Both the position numbers and the translations under genes were made by a program. Below the pieces are notes generated by a model that searched no databases, had not been told where the DNA came from, and saw only the letters and a program-made list of their open reading frames with translations. A stretch of DNA of 64,000 bases from DASRAJ01 sp035638255 (GTDB lineage: Bacteria > Bacteroidota > Bacteroidia > Chitinophagales > UBA10324), in the NCBI GenBank assembly GCA_035638255.1, contig DASRAJ010000135.1, positions 34,805-98,804 of the forward strand, in the 5' to 3' direction. Shown here piece after piece: positions 9,135 through 16,347 of this stretch; the stretch's first letter is position 1, and every line of letters starts with the position of its first letter.

Positions 9135-9824
9135 TCACACCACTTCCATAACAGACCCTTCCACCACGCTTCCCTTCTCACACTTCAATGTGCGGAATGG
9201 AAATTTTTGTAGTGTCATGTAATCATGCGATGCGAGCAGCACGGCAGTTTGAGAGTTGGTGCTGATGTCGGCAAGCAGGCGGAAAATTTCTTCAGATGTT
9301 TCAGGATCGAGATTGCCTGTTGGTTCATCGGCGAGAATAAGTTCAGGGTGATTGAGCAGCGCACGCGCAATTACTACGCGCTGTTGCTCACCTCCGGAAA
9401 GTTCATGCGGCATTTTGAATCCTTTTGTTTTCAATCCTACCATGTTCAGGACTTCTTCCATACGCTCCGTCATTTTGCTTTTGTCTTTCCATCCTGTGGC
9501 ATGCAAAACAAATTTCAGATTCTGCTCCACGGTGCGATCAGTTAACAATTGAAAATCCTGGAATACGATGCCGAGATTGCGCCTCAGGTACGGAAGATTT
9601 TTCGATGTGAGAGTTTTCAAATCATATCCGGCGACAAAACCGGTTCCTTCGCTCAGCAACAAATCACCATAGAGCACACGTAATAAACTGCTCTTACCCA
9701 TTCCGGTCTTCCCTACCAGGTAAACGAACTCGCCCTTCTCTATACTAAAAGTTACGTGGCTCAGCACCAGAGATTCCTGCTGGTAAATATTTGCGTCGTG
9801 AAGCTCAATAATTCTTTCAGGCAT
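9135..9824 (-). CDS. ftsE: Cell-division ABC ATPase FtsE
   Basis: The 229-residue ATPase carries Walker A GKTGMGKS (38-45), the Q-loop VFQDFQ near 87-91, the signature LSGGEQ (141-146) and Walker B LILADEPTGNLDP (161-173). The IIELHDANIYQQ start and the FQDFQLLTDRTVEQNL segment fit FtsE rather than a LolD-type exporter. FtsE pairs with the membrane protein FtsX to control peptidoglycan hydrolysis at division; no FtsX is in this window. The small gene at 9916-10122 lies upstream on the same strand, 91 bases away, and may be co-transcribed. Confidence 0.8.
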   Translation of the reverse strand: MPERIIELHDANIYQQESLVLSHVTFSIEKGEFVYLVGKTGMGKSSLLRVLYGDLLLSEGTGFVAGYDLKTLTSKNLPYLRRNLGIVFQDFQLLTDRTVEQNLKFVLHATGWKDKSKMTERMEEVLNMVGLKTKGFKMPHELSGGEQQRVVIARALLNHPELILADEPTGNLDPETSEEIFRLLADISTNSQTAVLLASHDYMTLQKFPFRTLKCEKGSVVEGSVMEVV

Positions 9825-9881
9825 GAGAGTTATTATGTTATTAGGTTATTGATTTATCAGGTTTGTTTTTTTGCCTATTGC

Positions 9882-9897
9882 TCCCGATCCATCGGGA
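9882..9897. repeat. Short palindrome TCCCGAT-CC-ATCGGGA
   Basis: A perfect 7-base stem with a 2-base centre, between ftsE and the 68-residue gene. It is one of at least seven palindromes in the window with TCCCGA/TCGGGA-type arms. Confidence 0.7.
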
Positions 9898-9915
9898 TGC
9901 ATACCGCCTGCTTTA

Positions 9916-10122
9916 TTAGTGCAACTCGAGCTTTTGAATTTTTCCGAAAGGCAATTCCGAAATAATTTTTTTCACCTGCTCTCCCTGCTCCGTCAATCCA
10001 ATTTTACGCAGCGCATCATCAGGACGATCGGCGCGGAAGTATGCTAACAACGTAAACTCATCATCCCGTATTTGAATGTAGTCCGGAATTTTCACCTTGC
10101 CCCGAATCTTGATGATGTACAT
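9916..10122 (-). CDS. Small conserved protein upstream of FtsE, unknown function
   Basis: The 68-residue protein starts MYIIKIRGKVKIPDYIQIRDD and has no signal peptide or membrane segment. The sequence looks well structured (KVKIPDYIQIRDDEFTLLAYFRADRPDDALRKIGL), and I recall similar short proteins next to ftsE in other Bacteroidota, which supports it as real. No function is known to me. A cytoplasmic role linked to FtsE or envelope processes is only suggested by position. Confidence 0.7.
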   Translation of the reverse strand: MYIIKIRGKVKIPDYIQIRDDEFTLLAYFRADRPDDALRKIGLTEQGEQVKKIISELPFGKIQKLELH

Positions 10123-10269
10123 TTTTGTACAAAATTCGAAAGAAGAATCTGATCAGGGAAATGAGAGATGGAAAGTTTTCGACATTGAAGAAAAATTGTT
10201 AAATGGTTATATGGGTAAATTGCTTTCCAAAGAGAGCAGCTTGATGTTAACCATTAAACCCTGCAGCCA

Positions 10270-10304
10270 TTTAGCCATTCACTTTTCACCATTCACCATT
10301 CACT
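10270..10304. repeat. CCATTCAC-word repeat
   Basis: Near-tandem copies of CCATTCAC/TCACCATT run up to the end of the OstA-like gene. The same words occur at 11773-11797, 29083-29118, 34467-34498 and, degenerate, 38741-38772. The 10123-10269 stretch before it holds no gene I can support. Confidence 0.6.
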
Positions 10305-12012
10305 TAAACAAATCCTCCTTCGACTTCGGTCGCAGCGCATCCAACCACACAAAATTTTTCAGCCTTGATTCTTCTTTCGGAAAAGAAGAGATCGGATAGA
10401 GAGTAGCATCGGGTTGCGTGATGAAATAAATGCGATCAATTTTTTTTGCGGTATCGAAATACAAGATCATGTTGGAACATACAGCTTTGTTTACGCCGAT
10501 TAATCCACCATTATCGTCCTTCGCATAGTAGATACTTTCGCCGTTGCCGATGATTTCCATGCGCTCGAGTTCGCTGTTTTTGAAATAGCCGAACATGTTT
10601 TTTCCCCTTGCCTGGTTGTACATTCCTGAGTCGGCAAGATTCGAGGCGAATGCATTCTGCAGTAAGTTCATCTTATCAATCTTCTTATTTTTCAGCATCA
10701 CATTGATAGTGTCTGCTTTCATTTGGTTGTTCTCCACCCACAGCACGGGCTTGTGAAATAATCTGAATGTCGAATCCCGAAAACTAAATGCCACCGAGTC
10801 GCAGATCCCCTGCATGTCACTCTTGAATAATTTCACATGATGAAATGCAAACAACCTTCTGAAATTTCCAATGCTGTCTTTCAACGAAAGCAAGGTATCG
10901 CCTGAAAGAAAGAGCGAATCATTCTCAATCACCGTTATCAGCAGAGCATTTTTTGTTGCAAGAACACGATCATACTGACGGGAGAATTGTGCATAATTTC
11001 CCTGAAGAAAAATTTTGGAAGACGTATCGGCCCAGCGAATGCGTGAACGCGCAATGCCGAAACCATTCAGGCGCTCGAAGTAAATGGTATCAGCATTCAA
11101 TGTTTGCGGCGGCTTCTTCAGCACTGCATTTTTCTCGAACTGTGCAATGTCACTTTGTGTATTGAAGTATCCGCGCTCGCAATACACATCGAAGGAATCA
11201 GAGTGAATGTAAGTTGGGCTTACAAAGTATGCGATCTTCGTTTGTGAATTAAACCGGAGTGAATCGGTAGTCAAAGCATAATCAGGGTCCACAAGGTTTA
11301 CATCCTTCTTGAAAAAAATATCAGAAGAGTTTGCATAATAGTATCCATGCTTGCTGGTGAGCACGGCCGAATCATTGATCATTTTTCCGCCACTCACATA
11401 ATTTGCCACCCGTGTGTTCAGGTCGTAATCTAATTCTTCAGTAGTGAGGATGACATGCGAATCAGTGAGTTTCACATTGCCTTTGAGGTTGGCTTTTCTC
11501 GAATTGCCATCGTAATGCAATGTGTTCCCGTAAATGTTGATCGTATCGCTCTGCCGGATGCGAACATTGCCTGTCGCATCAATCAGGTTCTGATCTAAAT
11601 ATTGATTCGCCTGATCACAAAACAACGTGACATCATTTTGCTGCAGTTGAACATTGCCGGTTAGCTTACGCAATTTTATTCCGCCCAGTTCGCTGTACTC
11701 CAGCTCATCGGCATTGATGAGGTTGATGGGTTGACTTCCTTCAGGATGGAAGCTTCCTTTTACCTGCGCGAAAGTGAATGGAGAATAGTGAATGTTGAGT
11801 ACCAAAAACAAAATAAACAGACGGACGAAATCCCGATTTTTGTTTCTATCGGGAGTCAATAATAAAATGAAACAAAGAATACGAATCGCATCGACGATTG
11901 ATCCGGCAATACTGAATGAACGAATATTGATTGAAAAAAAGAAAATGGAAAATAATCTGTTGCGATTGATGCGCTGTAAATTAAAAGGAAGAGACATTCC
12001 GTGATTGATCAA
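10300..12012 (-). CDS. OstA/LptA-like LPS transport protein
   Basis: The frame is 570 residues. The recognisable part begins after LFILFLVLN...FTFAQ, a signal peptide ending in Ala-Gln. It then shows repeated OstA-type beta units such as NVQLQQNDVTLFCDQANQYLDQNLIDATGNVRIRQ (given here as a landmark of the first unit), GNTLHYDGNSRKANLKGNV and MINDSAVLTSKHGYYY. These build the beta-taco fold that carries LPS across the periplasm. The start is uncertain: no ATG lies directly before the signal peptide, and a TCCCGAT/ATCGGGA palindrome (11831-11854) and CCATTCAC words (11773-11797) are embedded in that region. The gene follows the MlaD-like gene by 20 bases, so they are likely co-transcribed. Confidence 0.8.
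   Translation of the reverse strand: MINHGMSLPFNLQRINRNRLFSIFFFSINIRSFSIAGSIVDAIRILCFILLLTPDRNKNRDFVRLFILFLVLNIHYSPFTFAQVKGSFHPEGSQPINLINADELEYSELGGIKLRKLTGNVQLQQNDVTLFCDQANQYLDQNLIDATGNVRIRQSDTINIYGNTLHYDGNSRKANLKGNVKLTDSHVILTTEELDYDLNTRVANYVSGGKMINDSAVLTSKHGYYYANSSDIFFKKDVNLVDPDYALTTDSLRFNSQTKIAYFVSPTYIHSDSFDVYCERGYFNTQSDIAQFEKNAVLKKPPQTLNADTIYFERLNGFGIARSRIRWADTSSKIFLQGNYAQFSRQYDRVLATKNALLITVIENDSLFLSGDTLLSLKDSIGNFRRLFAFHHVKLFKSDMQGICDSVAFSFRDSTFRLFHKPVLWVENNQMKADTINVMLKNKKIDKMNLLQNAFASNLADSGMYNQARGKNMFGYFKNSELERMEIIGNGESIYYAKDDNGGLIGVNKAVCSNMILYFDTAKKIDRIYFITQPDATLYPISSFPKEESRLKNFVWLDALRPKSKEDLFK
11831..11854. repeat. Palindrome TCCCGAT...ATCGGGA within the 5' part of the OstA-like frame
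   Basis: Seven-base perfect arms with a 10-base loop. On the minus strand it reads in frame as part of the peptide TPDRNKNRDF, just ahead of the signal peptide. Confidence 0.65.
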
Positions 12013-12032
12013 AGTAACGATGTGGCATGTTA

Positions 12033-12977
12033 TTACCTGGGTGATGGACTTTCCTTTTTATCTTTTTTTCCAAAGACAGAGAATTGAACATAATGACCGG
12101 GATGCTGTTTGAAATCTTTCAGCAATGCATCTAAGGAGGTGGACGCTGAATCAAGCCTGTTGTACAATCGCTCATCATTCACGAGCAATCCCATCGAGCC
12201 TTTGCCCTCATTAATTTTTTTCATTACCTCGCTCACCTGTTGAAGCGCATCGTGGGCCTGTGTTATTGTTTGTGCAATGTTTGCACGCCGGAGTGAATCA
12301 GAAATCGCGTTCAGATTGGTAAGAATTGCCGTGATCTGCTCCTTGTTTTGATTGACATTGTAAGTAATGGATTCAATATTGGAGAAAATGCGATCGAGCC
12401 GACCTTGATTGCTGCTGATGGATTTATCGAGATTATCCAGGGTATGTTGAACACTCGCAAAACTCTTTTGAAGATTTGTCCTGGTTTGATCATCGAATAT
12501 TTCCCGCACCGATGTCACCACAGTATCGAGCGAACCCAGCAAAGCCTTGGCCTGATCTTTAACACCACTGATCACATCCTTCTCTGCACCGGATTGAAGT
12601 GTGTCGCCGGATTGCAAAATTTCTTTTTCATGGCTGAGTTCAATCTGCACCGCTCTTGTTCCGAACAAATCAATCTGAACAATTTTTGCTACTGATCCCC
12701 GGGGGATTTTGAGAGCGGGAGAAACATTCATGCTCATAATAATTTTTCCTGAACCGTCTGTGGCTAATTCCATATCCTGTACTCTGCCAACATTCATTCC
12801 GTTGTATCGCACATGTGCTGCGAGCGCCAATCCATCTACATGATCATATTTTGCGAAATAAATGCGGTCACGGTTGAAAGAATTTTTTCCGCGGAGCAGA
12901 TTGTATCCTAATACTGCCAGTACAATAGCGATGGTAGCTACTACGCCTACTTTAAATTCGTTGGGAACCCTGAACAA
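12033..12977 (-). CDS. MlaD/MCE family lipid transport protein
   Basis: The 314-residue protein has one N-terminal membrane segment (VGVVATIAIVLAVLGYNLL) followed by an MCE domain, visible as YFAKYDHVDGLALAAHVRYNGMNVGRV and GTRAVQIELS, then a long helical tail (about 150-290). MCE proteins form hexameric rings that shuttle phospholipids between membranes; the anchor and tail fit a periplasmic tether. The frame opens with TTG at 12977 and no ATG lies nearby, so the exact start is unsure. A -7 element sits at 13001-13008. The OstA-like gene follows after 20 bases. Confidence 0.87.
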   Translation of the reverse strand: MFRVPNEFKVGVVATIAIVLAVLGYNLLRGKNSFNRDRIYFAKYDHVDGLALAAHVRYNGMNVGRVQDMELATDGSGKIIMSMNVSPALKIPRGSVAKIVQIDLFGTRAVQIELSHEKEILQSGDTLQSGAEKDVISGVKDQAKALLGSLDTVVTSVREIFDDQTRTNLQKSFASVQHTLDNLDKSISSNQGRLDRIFSNIESITYNVNQNKEQITAILTNLNAISDSLRRANIAQTITQAHDALQQVSEVMKKINEGKGSMGLLVNDERLYNRLDSASTSLDALLKDFKQHPGHYVQFSVFGKKDKKESPSPR

Positions 12978-13000
12978 GAAGATAAATTTTTTAATGCGGG

Positions 13001-13008
13001 CAAAAATA
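13001..13008 (-). promoter_or_regulatory. -7 element (TATTTTTG) for the mlaD-ostA pair
   Basis: A perfect TAnnTTTG on the minus strand, 23 bases ahead of the presumed TTG start at 12977. No good -33 element. Confidence 0.45.
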
Positions 13009-13100
13009 AAAGAAGTTATTTGTTGAGACCTTGCAATTCAAAAACAGTTGGATAAAATATGCTAAAGTGTATTTTTATGGCTCACTTAAAACTTAAACAT

Positions 13101-13709
13101 ATGAAACACATTTCAAAAACATTCATTGTGATTTTATCACTTCTTATCTTCACCAAAGTATCAACCTTTGGACAATGCGCAGCTCCCTCCAATGTTACGG
13201 TGACTACAACATCGACAACTGCAACAGTCAATTTTACGGCAAATGGAGCAACCAAGCACGTAATTAGATATCGTGCCAGTGGTTCCAATGTTGTCATAAA
13301 ACAGTCGACTTTCGGTGGCACCCAGTTTAATTTAACCGAATTGTCCCCTTGCACTACTTATAATTTCTCAATAAGAGCAAACTGTGTCCCGGCTGTAGGC
13401 ACAGGTAAGATGACTTTTACAACTACCGGTTGTCGCATAGGAAATGAACAAGAAAATTCACAGGCACTCAGTGTATTTCCAAATCCTTCTGCTGATAATA
13501 TAACAGTATCATTTTATTCAGCGCAAGATGAAGTTGTTGAGATATCAATTTTTGATCTGACAGGCAGATTGGTACAACAACAAAGGGAAGAAGCAACATC
13601 CGGAAGCAATCAAATCAGTTATAACATTGAAAGCCTTTCTGACGGTACCTACATTGTCCAGGTTAAGAATTCAAACGGAATCTTTACCAGCAAATTTATT
13701 GCTGAATAA
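13101..13709 (+). CDS. Fibronectin-III-like secreted protein with T9SS sorting domain
   Basis: The 202-residue protein starts at the ATG at 13101 with a signal peptide ending in STFGQ. One fibronectin type III-like domain follows (CAAPSNVTV...ATVNFTANGATKHVIRYR...LTELSPCTTYNFSIRANC, about residues 26-110). The last 80 residues (SVFPNPSADNITVSF ... LSDGTYIVQVKNSNG) are a type A T9SS sorting domain. It is a small secreted surface protein of unknown binding target, followed by a strong terminator hairpin. Confidence 0.85.
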   Translation: MKHISKTFIVILSLLIFTKVSTFGQCAAPSNVTVTTTSTTATVNFTANGATKHVIRYRASGSNVVIKQSTFGGTQFNLTELSPCTTYNFSIRANCVPAVGTGKMTFTTTGCRIGNEQENSQALSVFPNPSADNITVSFYSAQDEVVEISIFDLTGRLVQQQREEATSGSNQISYNIESLSDGTYIVQVKNSNGIFTSKFIAE

Positions 13710-13752
13710 TTTCACGGAAGTTCTAATCCGTACGAAAGAAGTGAATTATTTG

Positions 13753-13787
13753 AAGAGGTTGTCTTAAAAGGTCAACCTCTTTTTTTG
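13753..13787 (+). terminator. Intrinsic terminator
   Basis: AAGAGGTTG (13753-13761) pairs perfectly with CAACCTCTT (13773-13781) around an 11-base loop and runs into a tract of T. It lies 44 bases after the T9SS gene stop. Confidence 0.8.
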
Positions 13788-13838
13788 GGTCCTTGTTGAA
13801 CTGTGAGCTTTTCAATTCCCGTTTCAGAAAGTTCTCCT

Positions 13839-14054
13839 TCAGTGAAGGCGATGCCCAATAAAATCTATTAGCCGGTGCCATGCTTCTCCCGGCTTTAGCA
13901 CATTCCATATATTTTCAAGAATCAGCATAGCCACAAACATTGCAAGAGGAATGTAAAACAGAAACGATTCTCCTTCAATAGAGGCCGTTCCGCCTGCCAT
14001 AGCCCACTCGGCTGATGCAAAAATTAATATTGTTATGATCATCAAATGTCTCAT
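13839..14054 (-). CDS. Small membrane protein, hypothetical
   Basis: The preferred ATG at 14054 gives about 71 residues: a signal-like segment MRHLMIITILIFASAEWAMA, then a second hydrophobic stretch FYIPLAMFVAMLILENIW and a polar tail. The longer frame to 14177 lacks these features at its start. I do not recognise the family. Two hydrophobic segments argue for a real envelope peptide, but it may be spurious. Confidence 0.4.
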   Translation of the reverse strand: MRHLMIITILIFASAEWAMAGGTASIEGESFLFYIPLAMFVAMLILENIWNVLKPGEAWHRLIDFIGHRLH

Positions 14055-14203
14055 ATTGTAAGTCCTATTCAAAGTTAAGTAAAATATTGGAAAAAAAACC
14101 GCCTGATCATGAGTATGGTTCTCCGCATCAACATTATATTTTACAATCCCTATTACCCTGTTTGCAAATGCATTCACAGCAAAAATGAAGGATGTTCACA
14201 GCA

Positions 14204-15181
14204 TCACTGTTTTATAAAAGCTTCTGTTGCTTCTATTGCCTTCCGAAATCTTGTTTCCCAATCACCGTCAATGGTAATGTAAGAAAGTCCTTTTTCCATC
14301 AGTAGTTTCTTATGGCTTTCATTCAGTAAATCTCTTTCGTGCTTTTTTAATCTTGTTCCATCCTGAATATAAGGCGAATCATTTTCCAAAAATAAATAGA
14401 GGTCAAAACGATTCGCTTCTTCAATCCATTGCGGAACCTTAAGTTCTTTGTTAAAAAGAAACCGGCTGTAAGAGCAAGTAATATTGATATCGGTATCCAC
14501 GAACAAAAGTTTATTCGCTGTCTTTATTTTTTCAAGAATAGCGTTAGCGTGTAACTCTGCAATTTGAATCAAATCCTTTTCCGTGCAATCACGGGTCGCT
14601 TCGATTACTTCTCTTGCTTTTTCTTCAACTCCGACTGTGTTAAAGTATTGCGCTAATCGGTTTGTCAACGTTGTTTTGCCGGTAGATTCAGTCCCGTAAA
14701 GACAAATCTTTTTTACGAAATATGGTTTTACTGCCGGTGGAATATAATCCCAATTCAGAAAAGGATGATTTCTTATTTCAGTGGCAGATATCGCAAGGTT
14801 CTTTCTGCCAATGTCAAATGCAGAATGCCTGCAGTTTAAACTATTTGCGATGTAATCGCCATAGATCTCAGATGAAAAAATCACATCAATGCGCGGCAGC
14901 TTTTCTTTTAGAAAGTTGCCCCAGAGATTTGAGGCCTCCATTGAAGACACTGAAGTATTTGGTAAATGCGCTTCATCATAAATCAATAGTTGGGATTTGA
15001 TCATGGGATTTGTAAAACTTTCTCTTACCCAATTGAGTCGCATTTGTCCGTCAATGGGTTCCTTGTCTGTTGCGCAAATCAGGACAATAAGCTCATCACA
15101 GTTGTGAGAAGCAAAATCAATCAGGTTGATATGCCCCTGATGCAGGGGCATGAACTTACCGATGACCAATCCTCTTTTCAT
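14204..15181 (-). CDS. nadR: NadR: NMN adenylyltransferase / nicotinamide riboside kinase
   Basis: The 325-residue protein has the two NadR domains. The N-terminal nucleotidyltransferase has GKFMPLHQGHI (His14 and His17 of the HxGH motif) and ISATEIR (131-137). The C-terminal kinase has Walker A GTESTGKT (163-170) and a DTDINITCSYS segment. There is no N-terminal helix-turn-helix, so it lacks the repressor domain of enteric NadR. It would phosphorylate nicotinamide riboside and adenylylate NMN to NAD in the cytoplasm. Its start overlaps the end of pnuC by 26 bases, so uptake and phosphorylation are encoded together. Confidence 0.93.
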   Translation of the reverse strand: MKRGLVIGKFMPLHQGHINLIDFASHNCDELIVLICATDKEPIDGQMRLNWVRESFTNPMIKSQLLIYDEAHLPNTSVSSMEASNLWGNFLKEKLPRIDVIFSSEIYGDYIANSLNCRHSAFDIGRKNLAISATEIRNHPFLNWDYIPPAVKPYFVKKICLYGTESTGKTTLTNRLAQYFNTVGVEEKAREVIEATRDCTEKDLIQIAELHANAILEKIKTANKLLFVDTDINITCSYSRFLFNKELKVPQWIEEANRFDLYLFLENDSPYIQDGTRLKKHERDLLNESHKKLLMEKGLSYITIDGDWETRFRKAIEATEAFIKQ

Positions 15182-15809
15182 TTCGAAGCAACTTTAACCA
15201 GGTCAACAATCCAAGCGTGGCCAAACACATAAATATTCCGTATTCGATGGAAATAAAAAGAACATGCTTCTTTGCATATAACACCACACTAATGATGTCG
15301 ACAATGATCCATAGAATCCAATTTTCAATTTTTCGCCGGGCAAGAAGGACTGTTGCAATTACACTTAATACAGCAACGAATGTGTCAATATACGGATAAG
15401 AGGCCGGCGAAATAAATATTGCCGGAATAAGAGTGTGAATATTTTTTACAAATGTTCCCATGCTTAGTGTCACCAACAGAATAATAATTGCTACCATGAT
15501 TCTCTGCTTCTCTGAAATAGTTTTTATTGGCGTCCCTTTTTTTCTGTCCTGATTTTTCCACGCGATCCAACCATAAATGCTTATGACGAAAAAATAAACC
15601 TGGAGGAACATATCTGAGTAAAGCCGAACCTGGTAGAAAATACAAAAGAAGCAGAACACATTAATCAGCCCTATGGGCCATGTCAGGACGTTTGATTTTG
15701 CTGCAAGCCAAACCGAAAAGAATCCTGTTACTGTTCCAATAAACTCTACATAACTTAAGGGATAACCGAGAACAGTTACAAATGTGTTGTTAATATCTAT
15801 CCAATTCAA
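15156..15809 (-). CDS. pnuC: PnuC nicotinamide riboside transporter
   Basis: The 217-residue membrane protein has about seven hydrophobic segments and PnuC hallmarks: VEFIGTVTGFFSVWLAAK, NVLTWPIGLINVFCF and QVYFFVISIYGWIAWKNQ with the paired Trp residues. PnuC transporters move nicotinamide riboside by facilitated diffusion, trapped by the NadR kinase. The frame starts with TTG at 15809; no nearby ATG is in frame. It overlaps nadR by 26 bases and lies 46 bases after the gene ending at 15856. Confidence 0.93.
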   Translation of the reverse strand: MNWIDINNTFVTVLGYPLSYVEFIGTVTGFFSVWLAAKSNVLTWPIGLINVFCFFCIFYQVRLYSDMFLQVYFFVISIYGWIAWKNQDRKKGTPIKTISEKQRIMVAIIILLVTLSMGTFVKNIHTLIPAIFISPASYPYIDTFVAVLSVIATVLLARRKIENWILWIIVDIISVVLYAKKHVLFISIEYGIFMCLATLGLLTWLKLLRNEKRIGHR

Positions 15810-15855
15810 GAATGTAAAGATGCTAACTCAAAAACATGCTACCAACAACATGAGA

Positions 15856-16215
15856 TTATTTTCCTTCAGGAAAAAATTTTTTTGTCACTTCGATTAATCC
15901 CACAATGTTCTCGTTAAACTCTTCAAGTTCCTCCGCCGGAATCCATAGCTCATTATGAATTGCTCCGCCAACGTTGTGTACTTCATACTTTTTCAAAAAA
16001 TTGGCATCCACTGAAAACTTTGTCACGAAGCCAGACCCTGAAGCAGCAACATTCCAGTCTCTCGCAATTTGAATTGCATATTCTTCATTCATCACAGGAT
16101 AAAATATGGGTTGATGTGGAAGACGGGGCGGAAATTTTTTCCACCCTGATTGTTCTATCAAAGCAAGTTCTGTTGGACCCACCGGTCTGTATAGTGTTGT
16201 TGTAGCGGTTGACAT
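15856..16215 (-). CDS. Small protein of the family often labelled ADP-ribosylation/crystallin J1
   Basis: The 119-residue protein (ATG at 16215) begins MSTATTTLYRPVGPTELALIE and contains FPPRLPHQPIFYPVMNEEYAI, IARDWN, SGFVTKFSVD and ELWIPAEELEEFN. I remember these blocks in short proteins that databases label ADP-ribosylation/crystallin J1, although no biochemical role is established to my knowledge. It lacks a signal peptide and is probably cytoplasmic. It directly precedes pnuC-nadR on the same strand, so it may belong to the same NAD-related operon; that link is inference from position and a weak family name. Confidence 0.75.
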   Translation of the reverse strand: MSTATTTLYRPVGPTELALIEQSGWKKFPPRLPHQPIFYPVMNEEYAIQIARDWNVAASGSGFVTKFSVDANFLKKYEVHNVGGAIHNELWIPAEELEEFNENIVGLIEVTKKFFPEGK

Positions 16216-16347
16216 TTGATGCAAGGTAAGATGATGCGGCAAAGGCGGGAGTGAAAGTGATGAGCAAGCAATTGTGTTATGTGAACCGGTATCAAAAACC
16301 TTCGAAGAAGATCTCTATACTCAATCAGAATTCAATCACTCTTTTCC

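Noticed and set aside
12012..12032. Separate gene or terminator between the mlaD-like and ostA-like genes
   Set aside because: Only 20 bases with no hairpin; best read as an operon junction.
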